From NCBI GenBank assembly GCA_024236095.1, contig JACKLD010000013.1, positions 278,703 through 342,702 of the forward strand: DNA of 64,000 nt, read 5' to 3'. Both the position numbers and the translations under genes were made by a program. Positions 40,922-50,176 of this stretch are shown here, in pieces. How positions within the stretch are numbered: the stretch's first letter is position 1; each line of letters starts with the position of its first letter. Under the pieces are notes generated by a model. The model did not search any database. It saw only the letters and a program-made list of their open reading frames with translations, and was not told where the DNA came from. The DNA comes from Pseudomonadaceae bacterium (lineage in GTDB: Bacteria; Pseudomonadota; Alphaproteobacteria; UBA2136; UBA6156).

Positions 40922-42376
40922 CTAACGGCTAGCAACAGCCTCCTTAATCAACCTATTCACCATCTCCGGATTGGCCTGCCCTTTGGTTTCCTTCATCACG
41001 GCGCCGACAAAGCTGCCGAACACGCGCTCGTTGCCGCCTTTGTATTTGGCCACGGCGTCGGGCATGGCGGCCACCACTTTGGCCACAATCTCGCGCAGGG
41101 CGCCTTCGTCGGAGATTTGCCCCAGCCCTTGCTCGGCCACGATGGCGGCGGCGTCCTTGCCGCTTTCCAGCATGGTGGCAAACACCTGCTTGGCGATTTT
41201 GCCGGAAATCTTGCCGCTGGCAATCAAATCCACCAACCCGCCCAGTTGCGCGGCCGAGACAGGGGAGTCTTCCAGCCCCTTGTCCAGCTTGTTCAGCGCC
41301 CCAAACAGCTCCACCGTCATCCAGTTGGCGGCCAGCTTGATGTCGCGGCCCTGCGACAGCTCGGCGAAATACGCCACATACGCGCGGTCGCCGCTAATCA
41401 GCCCGGCATCGTAGGCGGGCAGGCCTGCATCCATCAGCTCGGTTTTCAGCACATCGGGCAGCTTGGGCATGGTGGCGCGTACTTTGGCAATGCGTTCCTC
41501 ACTCAGCCGCAATGGCAGCAGGTCGGGGCAGGGGAAGTAACGGTAATCGTGGGCATCTTCCTTGCTGCGCAGCGTGCGGGTTTCCTGCTTGTCGGGGTCC
41601 CACAGACGGGTTTGCTGGTCGATGCTGCCACCGGCCTCCAGCACCTCCACCTGCCGCTCGGCCTCGTGCTGGATGGCCGCCATCACATGACGGATGCTGT
41701 TGAGGTTCTTGATCTCGCAGCGGGTTCCGAACTCTTTGATACCCTTCTTGCGCACGCTCACGTTGGCATCGCAGCGCAGGTTGCCTTTTTCCATGTCGCC
41801 GTCGCAGATGTCCAAAAACCGCACCAACGCGCGCATTTTCTTCATGTACGCCCCGGCTTCTTCCGGGCTGGCAATTTCCGGCTCGCTCACAATTTCCATC
41901 AGCGGCACGCCTGCGCGGTTCAAATCCACGTAGCTCACGTTGGCGTGGTCGGCGTGGATGCTCTTGCCCGCATCCTCCTCCAAGTGCATCCGCGTGATGT
42001 TCACCACTTTGCTGTACGGCTCGCCGTCTTTCGGCTCCACCTCAATTTCCAGCTTGCCATGCTCCACAATCGGCTGGTCGTACTGGCTGGTCTGGTAGCC
42101 TTTGGGCAGGTCGGGGTAGAAGTAGTTTTTCCGCGCAAACACCGAAACGGGGTTCACCGTGGCCTCAATCGCCAAGCCCAGCTTGATGCCCGCATCCACC
42201 GCCGCATGGTTCAGCACCGGCAGCATGCCGGGCATGGCGAGGTCAATCGCGCAGGCCTGCGTGTTTGGCTCGGCCCCAAATGCCGTGGCTGCGCCAGAAA
42301 ACAGCTTGCTCTGGGTGTTCACCTGGGCATGGACTTCCAAGCCAATGACCATTTCATAGTTGTGTGGCAGGTTCAT
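40922..42376 (-). CDS. gatB: Asp-tRNA(Asn)/Glu-tRNA(Gln) amidotransferase subunit B
   Basis: Binds the misacylated tRNA and activates the acyl group for amidation. The 484 residues start [22 protein letters not shown], contain [13 protein letters not shown], the MEIVSEPE motif and [12 protein letters not shown], and end with the helical and YqeY-like tail ([13 protein letters not shown]). The ATG at 42376 overlaps the stop of the preceding hypothetical gene (ATGA). Confidence 0.96.
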   Translation of the reverse strand: MNLPHNYEMVIGLEVHAQVNTQSKLFSGAATAFGAEPNTQACAIDLAMPGMLPVLNHAAVDAGIKLGLAIEATVNPVSVFARKNYFYPDLPKGYQTSQYDQPIVEHGKLEIEVEPKDGEPYSKVVNITRMHLEEDAGKSIHADHANVSYVDLNRAGVPLMEIVSEPEIASPEEAGAYMKKMRALVRFLDICDGDMEKGNLRCDANVSVRKKGIKEFGTRCEIKNLNSIRHVMAAIQHEAERQVEVLEAGGSIDQQTRLWDPDKQETRTLRSKEDAHDYRYFPCPDLLPLRLSEERIAKVRATMPKLPDVLKTELMDAGLPAYDAGLISGDRAYVAYFAELSQGRDIKLAANWMTVELFGALNKLDKGLEDSPVSAAQLGGLVDLIASGKISGKIAKQVFATMLESGKDAAAIVAEQGLGQISDEGALREIVAKVVAAMPDAVAKYKGGNERVFGSFVGAVMKETKGQANPEMVNRLIKEAVASR

Positions 42377-43047
42377 GCGCGTTCTCCCGGGCGGTTGCGG
42401 TTGTTGTCGTTTCCTTGAATATCCTGAACAGGGGCGCCTACCCAACATTTCAGCCAAATCGGGCGCATGTCGTAAACCAGCGGGCGGCCGCCAATCTGCG
42501 TGCGCAAAAAGACAAGGGCCTGTGCCAACTCGTGTTGAAACGCCGCAAAGGCTTCCTTTGTCATGTCTTCATCATAAACAGCCGTACAGTTTGTCATAAG
42601 CTCGTAAGCGGTATCCGCCTCGTTTTCATGGGTATTGCAAAGATAGCCGTTCACCATATCGCAGCGGTATTTCAGGTCTTCCATGGTATCTTCGCCAGAT
42701 GCGTCAATCATGAACAGGGCGTTTTCTCCTGGCCCGGCAAAGGAAAAACTTTGCGCAGAGCCCATAATCGCATCCATCACAAGCCCGAATTTATCCCAGT
42801 CATTCTGGGGAAAGGGCGGCAACTTTTGGATGCGGTACAAATACCCCTCATGCCGCTCGGCGGAAAGGGCTTCGTGCTCAAAGGAGTCTTGCAAGTCTTC
42901 CAGCACGTCGTTCAGCCCCTTGGCGCCGATGTATTCTTGCATATACTCAAGCGTCTGCGGATCTTCCGCCTGCAACGTTGCCCACAACGGCTTGAATACG
43001 CCGCTCATGTCATATTCCGATAACAGGCATGTCGTGATGGCTGGCAT
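42373..43047 (-). CDS. Hypothetical protein between gatA and gatB, 224 aa
   Basis: No family recognised. Soluble, acidic, with aromatic-rich helices ([20 protein letters not shown]) and a C-terminal [20 protein letters not shown]. No signal peptide. It starts 3 bases after the gatA stop and overlaps the gatB start by four, so it must be translated as part of the gat operon. An accessory role in tRNA amidation or plain gene insertion are both possible. Confidence 0.7.
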   Translation of the reverse strand: MPAITTCLLSEYDMSGVFKPLWATLQAEDPQTLEYMQEYIGAKGLNDVLEDLQDSFEHEALSAERHEGYLYRIQKLPPFPQNDWDKFGLVMDAIMGSAQSFSFAGPGENALFMIDASGEDTMEDLKYRCDMVNGYLCNTHENEADTAYELMTNCTAVYDEDMTKEAFAAFQHELAQALVFLRTQIGGRPLVYDMRPIWLKCWVGAPVQDIQGNDNNRNRPGERA

Positions 43048-43050
43048 GGT

Positions 43051-44517
43051 TTATCCTCTCCACCCCAACCGTTCCACCCCGCCCATCGTCTGCCAGGCAA
43101 ACGCCACCTGCAAAATGGTTTGTTCGTCCCATTTTTTGCCGATGATTTGCAGCCCCACCGGCAGCAGGCTGCCACGGTCTTCCACTGGCGCAGCGGGCAC
43201 CGAAATACCCGGCAACCCCGCCATGTTCACCGTCACGGTGTAGGCGTCTTCCAAATAAAGGGAGATGGGGTCGTCGGCTTTTTCGCCAATCTTGAACGCC
43301 GGGTTGGGTGCGGTGGGGGTCATGATGACGTCCACCTTCTCGAACGCGGCAGCAAACTCGCGCGCCAGCAAGGTACGGATTTTCATCGCCTTGCTGTAAT
43401 AGGCGTCGTAGTAGCCGCTGCTCAGCACGTAGTTGCCCACCATGATGCGGCGTTTCGGCTCTTCTCCAAAGCCTTCGCTGCGGCTTTTGATGTAAGTGTC
43501 CAACAGGTTGTCGCCCTCCACCCGCAGGCCGTAGCGCATGCCGTCGTAGCGGGCGAGGTTGCTGCTGGCCTCGGCGGGGTTGACGATGTAGTACGCCGCC
43601 AGCGCATACTTGGTGGTGGGCAGGGAAATCTCGACAATCTCGGCGCCTTCGGCCTCAAAGCGCTTCACCGCCTGCATTACGCTGTCGCGCACGCGGGTGT
43701 CCATGCCGTCAATGAAGTACTCTTTCGGCAGGCCGATTTTCAGCCCCTTGATGTCGCGTTGTAGGTTCTTGCTCCATGCGGGCACAGGCAGGTCGGCACT
43801 GGTACTGTCCTTGGGGTCATGGCCTGCGCTGGCTTCCAGCAGCAGCGCGGCGTCTTCCACCGTGCGGGCGAACATCCCCGCTTGGTCGAGGCTGCTGGCA
43901 AACGCCACAATGCCCCAGCGGCTCATGCGGCCATAGGTGGGCTTGATGCCCACCACTCCGCACATGCTGGCGGGCTGGCGGATGCTGCCGCCGGTGTCCG
44001 TTCCGGTGGCGCCAAAACATTGGTAATCGGCCACGGCGGCGCTGCTGCCGCCACTGCTGCCGCCGGGGATGCGGCTCTCATCCCACGGGTTGAGCGTGTT
44101 GCCGTAGGCACTGTTTTCGGTGCTGGTGCCCATGGCGAATTCGTCGAGGTTCAGCTTGCCGGTCATCACCGCGCCCGCTTGCCACAGCCGTTCGGTCACC
44201 GTGCTTTCATAATGAGGCACAAAGTTGTGCAGAATCTTGCTGGCCGCCGTGGTCAGAATGCCATTGGTACAAAACAAATCCTTGATGCCCAGCGGCAAAC
44301 CTTCCAGCAAGCCCGCGCGGCCTTCCTTGCGGCGCTTGTCGCTGGCTTCGGCCTGCGCCAGCGCGTGCTCGGCGGTAGGCGTAATATAGGCGTTGATGTG
44401 CTTGCGCGCCTCCATCCGCGCGAGCGTGGCACGGGTCAACTCCACACTGGAAACCTCGCCATTGGCCAGTTTGCCGAGCGCCTCGGTGGCGGAAAGGGTG
44501 AGAATATCTTGAGTCAT
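43051..44517 (-). CDS. gatA: Asp-tRNA(Asn)/Glu-tRNA(Gln) amidotransferase subunit A
   Basis: Amidase that releases ammonia from glutamine for the transamidation. The 488 residues show the amidase-signature Ser-cisSer-Lys set: Lys in [11 protein letters not shown], and the serines in [14 protein letters not shown] and [19 protein letters not shown]. The C-terminal LGWRG is near the end of a normal GatA. It overlaps the preceding nudix gene by four bases. Confidence 0.96.
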   Translation of the reverse strand: MTQDILTLSATEALGKLANGEVSSVELTRATLARMEARKHINAYITPTAEHALAQAEASDKRRKEGRAGLLEGLPLGIKDLFCTNGILTTAASKILHNFVPHYESTVTERLWQAGAVMTGKLNLDEFAMGTSTENSAYGNTLNPWDESRIPGGSSGGSSAAVADYQCFGATGTDTGGSIRQPASMCGVVGIKPTYGRMSRWGIVAFASSLDQAGMFARTVEDAALLLEASAGHDPKDSTSADLPVPAWSKNLQRDIKGLKIGLPKEYFIDGMDTRVRDSVMQAVKRFEAEGAEIVEISLPTTKYALAAYYIVNPAEASSNLARYDGMRYGLRVEGDNLLDTYIKSRSEGFGEEPKRRIMVGNYVLSSGYYDAYYSKAMKIRTLLAREFAAAFEKVDVIMTPTAPNPAFKIGEKADDPISLYLEDAYTVTVNMAGLPGISVPAAPVEDRGSLLPVGLQIIGKKWDEQTILQVAFAWQTMGGVERLGWRG

Positions 44518-45065
44518 TGCAGCAGCGCTTTCAGTTGTTGGATGGCGTTAGGGTTCGGAGAAGACAACAACTGCTGTTGCAGCTCACCTTCCCTGAAATC
44601 TTGATGAGGGAGAACGGTTTGCATAAAATCATCCAGAGAGGTTTGGCAAATCTCGATGCGCTCGCCGCCATCCAGTTCTTGTTCGGCTACTTTGCGGCAG
44701 TCCTTGGCAATAAAGTAGTAGACGGTCCAGTCGATTTTTGTTGCCGGTTGAAAACTTTTCCACGGAATCCATGTATCTGAAACAAGACCCGTTTCTTCCA
44801 AAAGTTCTCGCTTGGCAGCCGTCAAAGGTTCTTCTCCCGGGTCGGAACGCCCGCCGAAAAGACCTAAAAACAAAGGCTTGTCAGGCTGTTCTTGTCGGGA
44901 ATAATAAATCGTATCTCCCGCCACAGGTAAAACCACAACGGTATCAGGCCTTTTGAGGCGCTCAAACGTCGCCGTGCTGCCGTCAAACATCTCCTGTTCC
45001 CACTGGTAGACGTCAAAAATCACGCCCTGAAACACACGTTTGGCATGGGGAGGGATGTTAGCCAT
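44514..45065 (-). CDS. NUDIX hydrolase (ADP-sugar pyrophosphatase-like)
   Basis: The 183 residues contain a complete nudix box around 72-94 ([20 protein letters not shown], then TGL), matching Gx5Ex7REUxEExGU. The N-terminal [20 protein letters not shown] resembles ADP-ribose/ADP-glucose pyrophosphatases. It lies inside the gat operon, overlapping gatA by four bases and the second nudix gene by eight. Substrate unknown. Confidence 0.85.
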   Translation of the reverse strand: MANIPPHAKRVFQGVIFDVYQWEQEMFDGSTATFERLKRPDTVVVLPVAGDTIYYSRQEQPDKPLFLGLFGGRSDPGEEPLTAAKRELLEETGLVSDTWIPWKSFQPATKIDWTVYYFIAKDCRKVAEQELDGGERIEICQTSLDDFMQTVLPHQDFREGELQQQLLSSPNPNAIQQLKALLQ

Positions 45066-45564
45066 GGACGCCTCCGGCCGCTTTCAAAATGCACGTGTCG
45101 CGGGGCACAATGTAATCATACCCTTCCTGAACATCCGTACCTGATGACGATACAAGCTCAAGTGCCTCGGCATAAGGGGCCCATACGATGCGGAAGCCCT
45201 CGGCCTCTTCACTTTGGGTAAAGTCAGGCTGTCCTTTTTCACCCACCACCCGTGCCGTGTAGCATTCGGACGTCTGGTGTAGATTGAACATTTTGCGGAG
45301 TTCTTCGGTGTAACCGATGGGATTCTCAACCTCCACATGGCAACCGATTTCTTCCAGACACTCGCGGGCCAACGCGGCCATGCGGTCTTCGTCTTTCTCA
45401 ACCCCGCCACCGGGGAGCTTGTAGTAGCCGTGCTTACTGACGTGCAGTAGGGCAATGTTTCCATCGGAATCCCTGACAACCGCCCGCACGGCGTAGCGCC
45501 GACGGAAGCCCGCCACCTCGTCCGGAGAGGCGTTTTCAGGGTTCAGCAACACAAGGCGTTCCAT
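45058..45564 (-). CDS. NUDIX hydrolase (MutT-like)
   Basis: The 168 residues have a nudix box (GGGVEKDEDRMAALAREC, then LEEIGC) behind RRYAVRAVVRDSDGNIALLH. It is different enough from the next gene not to be a recent duplicate. The ATG at 45564 has GGAGTAGG, which overlaps the gatC stop, upstream; an in-frame TTG at 45567 is less likely. It lies between gatC and the first nudix gene. Confidence 0.82.
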   Translation of the reverse strand: MERLVLLNPENASPDEVAGFRRRYAVRAVVRDSDGNIALLHVSKHGYYKLPGGGVEKDEDRMAALARECLEEIGCHVEVENPIGYTEELRKMFNLHQTSECYTARVVGEKGQPDFTQSEEAEGFRIVWAPYAEALELVSSSGTDVQEGYDYIVPRDTCILKAAGGVHG

Positions 45565-45570
45565 CAAAAC

Positions 45571-45855
45571 CTACTCCACCACCTTCGGCACCACATAAAA
45601 GCCTTGCTCGGCTTTGGGGGCGTTTTGTTGGTGCAGGTCGCGCAGGTTGGGCTCGGTCACGGCGTCGGCACGCTCCGGCGTGGGAGTGCCTTCCTCGGCC
45701 GAGATATACGGCGGTACACCCTCGGTATCGGCTTCCGAGATGGTGTTGACAAAATCCATCACGCTCTCGAATTTGGCGCCGAAGGCCTTTTCGGCCTCCT
45801 CGCTGAATTGCAGGCGCGAGAGGAAGGCGAGTTTCTTGATATCAATCTGCGACAT
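45571..45855 (-). CDS. gatC: Asp-tRNA(Asn)/Glu-tRNA(Gln) amidotransferase subunit C
   Basis: Small subunit that stabilises GatA and helps ammonia transfer. The 94 residues include IKKLAFLSRLQFSEEAEKAF and the conserved LRDDxx-like region as PNLRDLHQQNAPKAEQGFYVVPKVVE. It is the first gene of the six-gene run gatC, nudix, nudix, gatA, hypothetical, gatB. Divergent from ruvX. Confidence 0.94.
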   Translation of the reverse strand: MSQIDIKKLAFLSRLQFSEEAEKAFGAKFESVMDFVNTISEADTEGVPPYISAEEGTPTPERADAVTEPNLRDLHQQNAPKAEQGFYVVPKVVE

Positions 45856-45951
45856 GTGTTCGGTTTCCTTGCCTGTTGCGGGAGATCCCCGCCTTCGCGG
45901 GGACGTGTTCGTCTAAGCCTTGCACGCAAGGCAAGACATCACACGGCTTCT

Positions 45952-45995
45952 TAATGTCGGCCATGATTGACACCCCCTTAACAAACCGACATTAC
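45952..45995 (+). promoter_or_regulatory. ruvX promoter with flanking inverted repeat
   Basis: TTGACA (45967-45972) and CATTAC (45990-45995) are 17 bases apart. TAATGTCGG (45952-45960) and CCGACATTA (45986-45994) are perfect inverted repeats that bracket the -35 and overlap the -10, an operator-like arrangement. The -10 ends 8 bases before the ruvX ATG, so the mRNA would be nearly leaderless. Confidence 0.6.
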
Positions 45996-46003
45996 TGAAA
46001 GCC

Positions 46004-46471
46004 ATGATAACGCGCAACCCACAAGACCTTCCCGCTGGCCGTATTTTCGGCATAGACGGCGGCGCGGCCCGCGTGGGGCTGGCGGTGAGCGATACCGCCC
46101 GCACCCTCGCCACCGCCATTGGCAGCGTACCCAAAAAGCCTTGGAGCGGTATGAAATCCGCCATTTCCCAGTGGCAGGCGCAGGGTGTCACCAGTGTGGC
46201 GGTGGGCTACCCGCTGAACATGGACGGCAGCGAAGGCCCTGCCTGTGTGGTGGCGCGCAGCCTTGCCGACCTGATTGCCAAAGACCTCGGCCTGCCGGTG
46301 CTGCTGTGGGACGAGCGCCTGACCAGCCGTGCCGCCGAGGCGGCGTTTTTTTCCCAACGCGAAGGCCGCCAAACCCGCGGCAGCAAAAAAGCCAGCGTGG
46401 GAAAAATCGACGCCAACGCCGCCGCCCTCATGCTGCAAGGCGTCTGCGATGCGTTGCGGGAGACGCCATGA
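46004..46471 (+). CDS. ruvX: Putative Holliday junction resolvase / pre-16S rRNA nuclease RuvX (YqgF)
   Basis: RNase H-like fold nuclease, implicated in 16S rRNA 5' processing. The 155 residues carry IFGIDGGAARVGLAVSD (the family usually has G-x-K/R-R-I/V-G), VGYPLNMDGSEGP, WDERLTSRAAE and the final DANAAALMLQ, with the expected acidic residues. No ribosome site is evident, in line with a short leader. The stop overlaps the photolyase start (ATGA). Confidence 0.92.
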   Translation: MITRNPQDLPAGRIFGIDGGAARVGLAVSDTARTLATAIGSVPKKPWSGMKSAISQWQAQGVTSVAVGYPLNMDGSEGPACVVARSLADLIAKDLGLPVLLWDERLTSRAAEAAFFSQREGRQTRGSKKASVGKIDANAAALMLQGVCDALRETP

Positions 46472-47898
46472 CCACCCTTGTCTGGTTCCGCAACGATCTC
46501 CGTCTTGCCGACAACCCGGCCCTCGCTTGGGCCTGCGCACGCGGTGAGGTGGTGCCGATGTACGTGCTGGACGAGGTGAATGTCGGCCACTGGCCGTTGG
46601 GCGGTGCCGGTAAATGGTGGTTGCATTATAGCTTGAAAGAGTTCGCGCAAAACCTTGCAGGGATTATATTAAAACGCGGCGATGCGCGCGAGATTATCCC
46701 CGCGCTGGCGCAAGAAACCGGCGCCACCGCCGTCTGCTGGAACCGCCGGTACGACCCCGCCGGTATCGCCTGCGACCGCGACCTGAAAGAGCTTTTGCGC
46801 GGCATGGATATCGAGGTGGCCAGTCATAAAGCCAACCTGCTGTTCGAGCCGTGGGACGTGCAGACCGGCGCAGGTGATGACTACAAGGTCTTCACCCCGT
46901 TCTGGAAGGCCTGCATGGACAAGGCCGCAAGCATCGGCACGCCTCTGCCCGCCCCCAAGGTACAGGTTCCCGCCAAGCTTCCTGCCAGCGATAAGCTGGA
47001 TGATTGGGGCCTGCTGCCCACCAAACCCAACTGGGCGGCTGGATGGGAAAACCTCTGGCAACCCGGCGAACAGGGGGCGCAAATCCGCCTCCAAGCGTTC
47101 TTGCAAGAGGGCCTGCACGGTTACGCCGCTGGCCGTGATATGCCCGCGCACAACCATACCAGCCGCCTTTCGCCGCATCTGCACTTTGGCGAAATCTCGC
47201 CGCGTCAGGTCTGGCACGCCACACAAAACGCCATGAGCCACGACAAGGCGCTGGCCAAGGATGGCAACAAATTCCTCGCCGAAGTCGGCTGGCGCGAGTT
47301 CTGCCACCACGTGCTCTACCATGCGCCCGCCCTGCCGGAAGAAAACTGGCGCAAACAGTTTGATGCCTACCCGTGGGAAGATGACAGGGCCGCACTTAAG
47401 GCATGGCAACGCGGCCAAACCGGCTACCCGTTTGTCGATGCCGGTATGCGCGAACTTTGGCACACAGGTACCATGCACAACCGTGTGCGCATGGTGGTGG
47501 CCAGTTTTCTCATCAAACACCTGCGCACCCACTGGCGGGAGGGGGAGAACTGGTTTTGGGATACCCTGCTGGATGCCGACCTCGCCAACAATGCAGCCGG
47601 TTGGCAGTGGGTGGCGGGCAGCGGTGCCGACGGCGCACCGTACTTCCGCATCTTCAACCCCATCACCCAAGGTTACAAGTTCGACCCCGATGGCGTCTAC
47701 ACCCGCCGCTGGTTACCGGAACTGGCCAAACTGCCCACCCAATACCTCTTCTCTCCATGGGAAGCCCCTGCCGAGGTTCTGGCCAAGGCGGGCGTCAAAT
47801 TGGGCGAAACCTACCCCCGTCCCATCGTGGGCCACGCCCAAGCCCGCGCAGCGGCCTTGGCGGGGTATGAGATAGTGAAGACTGCGAAGGGCGATTAG
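46468..47898 (+). CDS. phr: Deoxyribodipyrimidine photolyase (DNA photolyase)
   Basis: Light-driven repair of cyclobutane pyrimidine dimers with FAD. The 476 residues start TTLVWFRNDLRLADNPAL, have the antenna-binding half, then the FAD domain with TSRLSPHLHFGEISPRQVW, GWREFCHHVLYH, WQRGQTGYPFVDAGMRELW and NAAGWQWVAGSGADAAP-like sequence (reading GADGAPY). These are class I CPD photolyase hallmarks. The start overlaps the ruvX stop by four bases. Confidence 0.95.
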   Translation: MTTLVWFRNDLRLADNPALAWACARGEVVPMYVLDEVNVGHWPLGGAGKWWLHYSLKEFAQNLAGIILKRGDAREIIPALAQETGATAVCWNRRYDPAGIACDRDLKELLRGMDIEVASHKANLLFEPWDVQTGAGDDYKVFTPFWKACMDKAASIGTPLPAPKVQVPAKLPASDKLDDWGLLPTKPNWAAGWENLWQPGEQGAQIRLQAFLQEGLHGYAAGRDMPAHNHTSRLSPHLHFGEISPRQVWHATQNAMSHDKALAKDGNKFLAEVGWREFCHHVLYHAPALPEENWRKQFDAYPWEDDRAALKAWQRGQTGYPFVDAGMRELWHTGTMHNRVRMVVASFLIKHLRTHWREGENWFWDTLLDADLANNAAGWQWVAGSGADGAPYFRIFNPITQGYKFDPDGVYTRRWLPELAKLPTQYLFSPWEAPAEVLAKAGVKLGETYPRPIVGHAQARAAALAGYEIVKTAKGD

Positions 47899-48050
47899 CG
47901 CCTGATAACATAGCCTGAAAAAGGGGAAACCCCTCGATACGCCGCCGGGGAGGCAAAGCGGTACCGAGGGGGCCCGGCCAAGGAGAGGGGCTCCCGGCCT
48001 CCCACCCCGTGGGGGCGGGGTGGTTTGGTGGAACGGTCAGGTATAACCCC

Positions 48051-48073
48051 GGCCGTTCCATTTCGGAACGGCC
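48051..48073. repeat. Perfect 9-bp hairpin between the photolyase and EAL genes
   Basis: GGCCGTTCC, loop ATTTC, GGAACGGCC. The 227-base gap also has further GC-rich palindromes (CACCCCGTGGGGGCGGGGTG area). No U-tract follows, so this is not a clear terminator. Confidence 0.5.
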
Positions 48074-48125
48074 AATGGCCGTGTTGAAAGCACGTATAGT
48101 ATACATTTATAGTGCCTGTCAAACC

Positions 48126-48860
48126 CTACCGGCTCATCCGCGTCTCGGTGGTCTCCAGCTGCGGCATGCCGAACAGGTAGCCCTGCACCATGGTGGCGCC
48201 CATTTCGGTGGCCAGCATCACGCCCTTCAAGGTTTCCACGCGCTCGCAGATAATCTCCATGCCGCAGATGTGCGCGGTGCGGCACATCGCACGCAGTTTG
48301 GCCTTTTCGCGGCCCACGTGGTCAATGCTTTTCAGCATGTCCACCTTCACGCTTTCAAATCCCAACCGGGCGGAAAGCTCGATGAACGCCGCGCCGCCGT
48401 TCACATAGTCAATCGTCACGCTGGCGCCGTTGGCCTGCAGCTTGCGGATGAACTTCAGCGCCTCGGCATTGCTGGCCACTTCGCGGCTTTTCACTTCAAA
48501 CACCACATAGGGGAGCATGCTTTTCCACACATCCGAGCTGATGGTGTCACGGTACTCTTTGTCCAGCAGCGACTGCATGGAAATGTTCACCGCCAGCCGC
48601 TTGCCGTCCTTGTTTTTCAGACTTTGCACGCGCTGGGTCACCAGTTCCAGCACACGCTTGTCGATGGCGGGCATCAACCCCGCCTGCTCGGCGGCGGGCA
48701 AAAAGTCGGCGGGCAAGATTTCGCTGCCATCGTCACGGTTGATGCGGATGAAAGTTTCAAACTGGCGTGGCTCGTCGTCCACCAGGCTGTAAATGGTCTG
48801 GAAGCGTAGGGATGCCTTGTTGCGCGCAAGCGCTTGGCGGATATCGTCGGCACTCAGCAT
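48126..48860 (-). CDS. EAL-domain protein with degenerate active site
   Basis: Related to cyclic di-GMP phosphodiesterases. Of the catalytic set, the EAL Glu is kept (FETFIRI), Asn in AVNIS, Glu in FEVKSREV, Lys in VKVD, Glu in ICERVET and Gln in VQGYLFGMP, but the DDFGTG loop reads DYVNGGAAF, losing the second metal-binding Asp. Catalysis is therefore likely lost or weak and a cyclic di-GMP sensor role is plausible. The 244 residues have no other domain. It is the counterpart of the GGDEF protein at 11067. Confidence 0.88.
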   Translation of the reverse strand: MLSADDIRQALARNKASLRFQTIYSLVDDEPRQFETFIRINRDDGSEILPADFLPAAEQAGLMPAIDKRVLELVTQRVQSLKNKDGKRLAVNISMQSLLDKEYRDTISSDVWKSMLPYVVFEVKSREVASNAEALKFIRKLQANGASVTIDYVNGGAAFIELSARLGFESVKVDMLKSIDHVGREKAKLRAMCRTAHICGMEIICERVETLKGVMLATEMGATMVQGYLFGMPQLETTETRMSR

Positions 48861-49020
48861 GCAGTCTCTCCCGTTGAGTCTGTTCCTGTGTGCAAACGGT
48901 ATATGTGGGTTTTTTTCAAAACAACCTTATGTTGCAAATGCACAGGCAGGGATGTGGCGGTCCCTCCACAAGACTGTGGCCCTCTTGCCTTAACGCAAAG
49001 CGCCGCCTACACTCGCCGCC

Positions 49021-49755
49021 ATGCTGGAAGCCCATGGACTTTGTAAGACATTCATCACCCCCGCCGGGCCGTTGCAGGCGGTGCGCGATGTCTCCTTCAC
49101 CGTCAACAAGGGCGAGCTGGTCGGCCTCATCGGCCCCAACGGCGCGGGCAAAAGCACCACCATGCGTCTGCTGGCAGGGTATCTGCCGCCCGATACCGGC
49201 ACCGTCTCCCTGTGCGGCCATCCCATGGCTGCCCACCGCGCCGAGGCACAAGCCTGTCTTGGCTACCTGGCCGAACAACCGGCACTCTATGAAGACCTTC
49301 TGGGGGCCGAATATCTTGATTTCATCGCCCGCGCCCATAACGTGCCCAACCGCGCCCGTGCCATTGGCGTAGTGGCGCAACTCACCCGCTGCGATGGCTT
49401 TTTGCATCGCCCGTTGGGCGAGCTTTCCAAGGGAATGAAGCAGCGCGTGCACCTTGCCGCCGCACTGGTGAACGACCCTGCCGTGCTGATTCTCGACGAG
49501 CCCACCGACGGCCTCGACCCCAACCAGAAGCACGAACTGCGCCTCACCCTGAGGGAACTGGCCAAAACCAAGGCGGTGCTTGTCTCCACCCATATTCTGG
49601 AAGAAGCCGAGGCGATGTGCAGCCGCGTGCTGATTATCAACCAAGGCAAACTCATCGCCGACACCACCCCCGCCGAACTGGCCCGCCAAGGCAAGGGCGA
49701 TATCCAGTTAGCCTTCCGCATCCTTACCTTGCACGGCAAAAAAGCGGCGGCCTAG
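49021..49755 (+). CDS. ABC transporter ATP-binding protein (ABC-2/GldA-like)
   Basis: Nucleotide-binding subunit of an ABC transporter. The 244 residues show Walker A GPNGAGKST at 38-46, the Q-loop in YLAEQPALYEDL, the signature LSKGMKQRVHLAAAL and Walker B AVLILDEPTDGLD, then a His switch (STHILEEAE). Similarity is to ABC-2 exporters of the GldA/CcmA/NodI kind. Its permease normally follows, but here an interspersed repeat and tRNA-Glu follow, so it appears as an orphan in this window. Confidence 0.9.
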   Translation: MLEAHGLCKTFITPAGPLQAVRDVSFTVNKGELVGLIGPNGAGKSTTMRLLAGYLPPDTGTVSLCGHPMAAHRAEAQACLGYLAEQPALYEDLLGAEYLDFIARAHNVPNRARAIGVVAQLTRCDGFLHRPLGELSKGMKQRVHLAAALVNDPAVLILDEPTDGLDPNQKHELRLTLRELAKTKAVLVSTHILEEAEAMCSRVLIINQGKLIADTTPAELARQGKGDIQLAFRILTLHGKKAAA

Positions 49756-49772
49756 CCTGTGACATTTGCCCC

Positions 49773-49849
49773 CGTCATTGCGAGGACGGGCGGCCCACGT
49801 GATGTGCGAAAGGCGCCGTGGTTTCCCGCCGCCCAACGAAGCAATCCAA
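49773..49849. repeat. Interspersed repeat of the CGTCATTGCGAGG type
   Basis: Starts CGTCATTGCGAGGA and ends CGAAGCAATCCA, the two ends of a repeat common in bacterial intergenic DNA; the central 50 bases are palindromic in part (GGGCGGC, GCCGCCC). It lies just after the ABC ATPase gene. Confidence 0.65.
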
Positions 49850-49962
49850 GCCCGTCAGGCAGAAGGCGTTGTACGGCTTGTTGAAGCCCTTGTATGGACT
49901 GCCGCATCCGCGTGCGATCAGCATGGGAGGTATCTGGGCGGTTCCTCTGAGGAGCGCCGTTA

Positions 49963-49996
49963 AAAAAAACACCCCCGTTGGGGGCCTTTTCGTTTT
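49963..49996. terminator. Possible terminator downstream of tRNA-Glu
   Basis: CCCC, loop CGTT, GGGG, with AAAAAAAA before and CCTTTT after: a short stem usable from either side, placed just past the tRNA-Glu 3' end on the reverse strand. Confidence 0.5.
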
Positions 49997-49998
49997 AA

Positions 49999-50073
49999 TG
50001 GCGACCCCACGGGGAATCGAACCCCGGTTTCCTCCGTGAAAGGGAAGCGTCCTGACCGCTAGACGATGGGGTC
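49999..50073 (-). tRNA. tRNA-Glu (UUC)
   Basis: Acceptor GACCCCA/TGGGGTC, D-arm GTCTAGCGGTCAGGAC, anticodon loop CTTTCAC (UUC), T-arm GGGGTTCGATTCCCC, G73 and encoded CCA. Strong promoter upstream. Confidence 0.95.
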
Positions 50074-50101
50074 GCACCAGCGGTGCCTTGCGGCAGGGGG
50101 C

Positions 50102-50130
50102 GTTATAGGCAACTTGTGCGCACTGCGCAA
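50102..50130 (-). promoter_or_regulatory. Promoter of tRNA-Glu
   Basis: On the reverse strand TTGCGC and TATAAC are 17 bases apart. Confidence 0.7.
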
Positions 50131-50176
50131 GCCCCTTTTTGTGGATTTCAATCCGTGTTACCAGCAAGGCATGACA

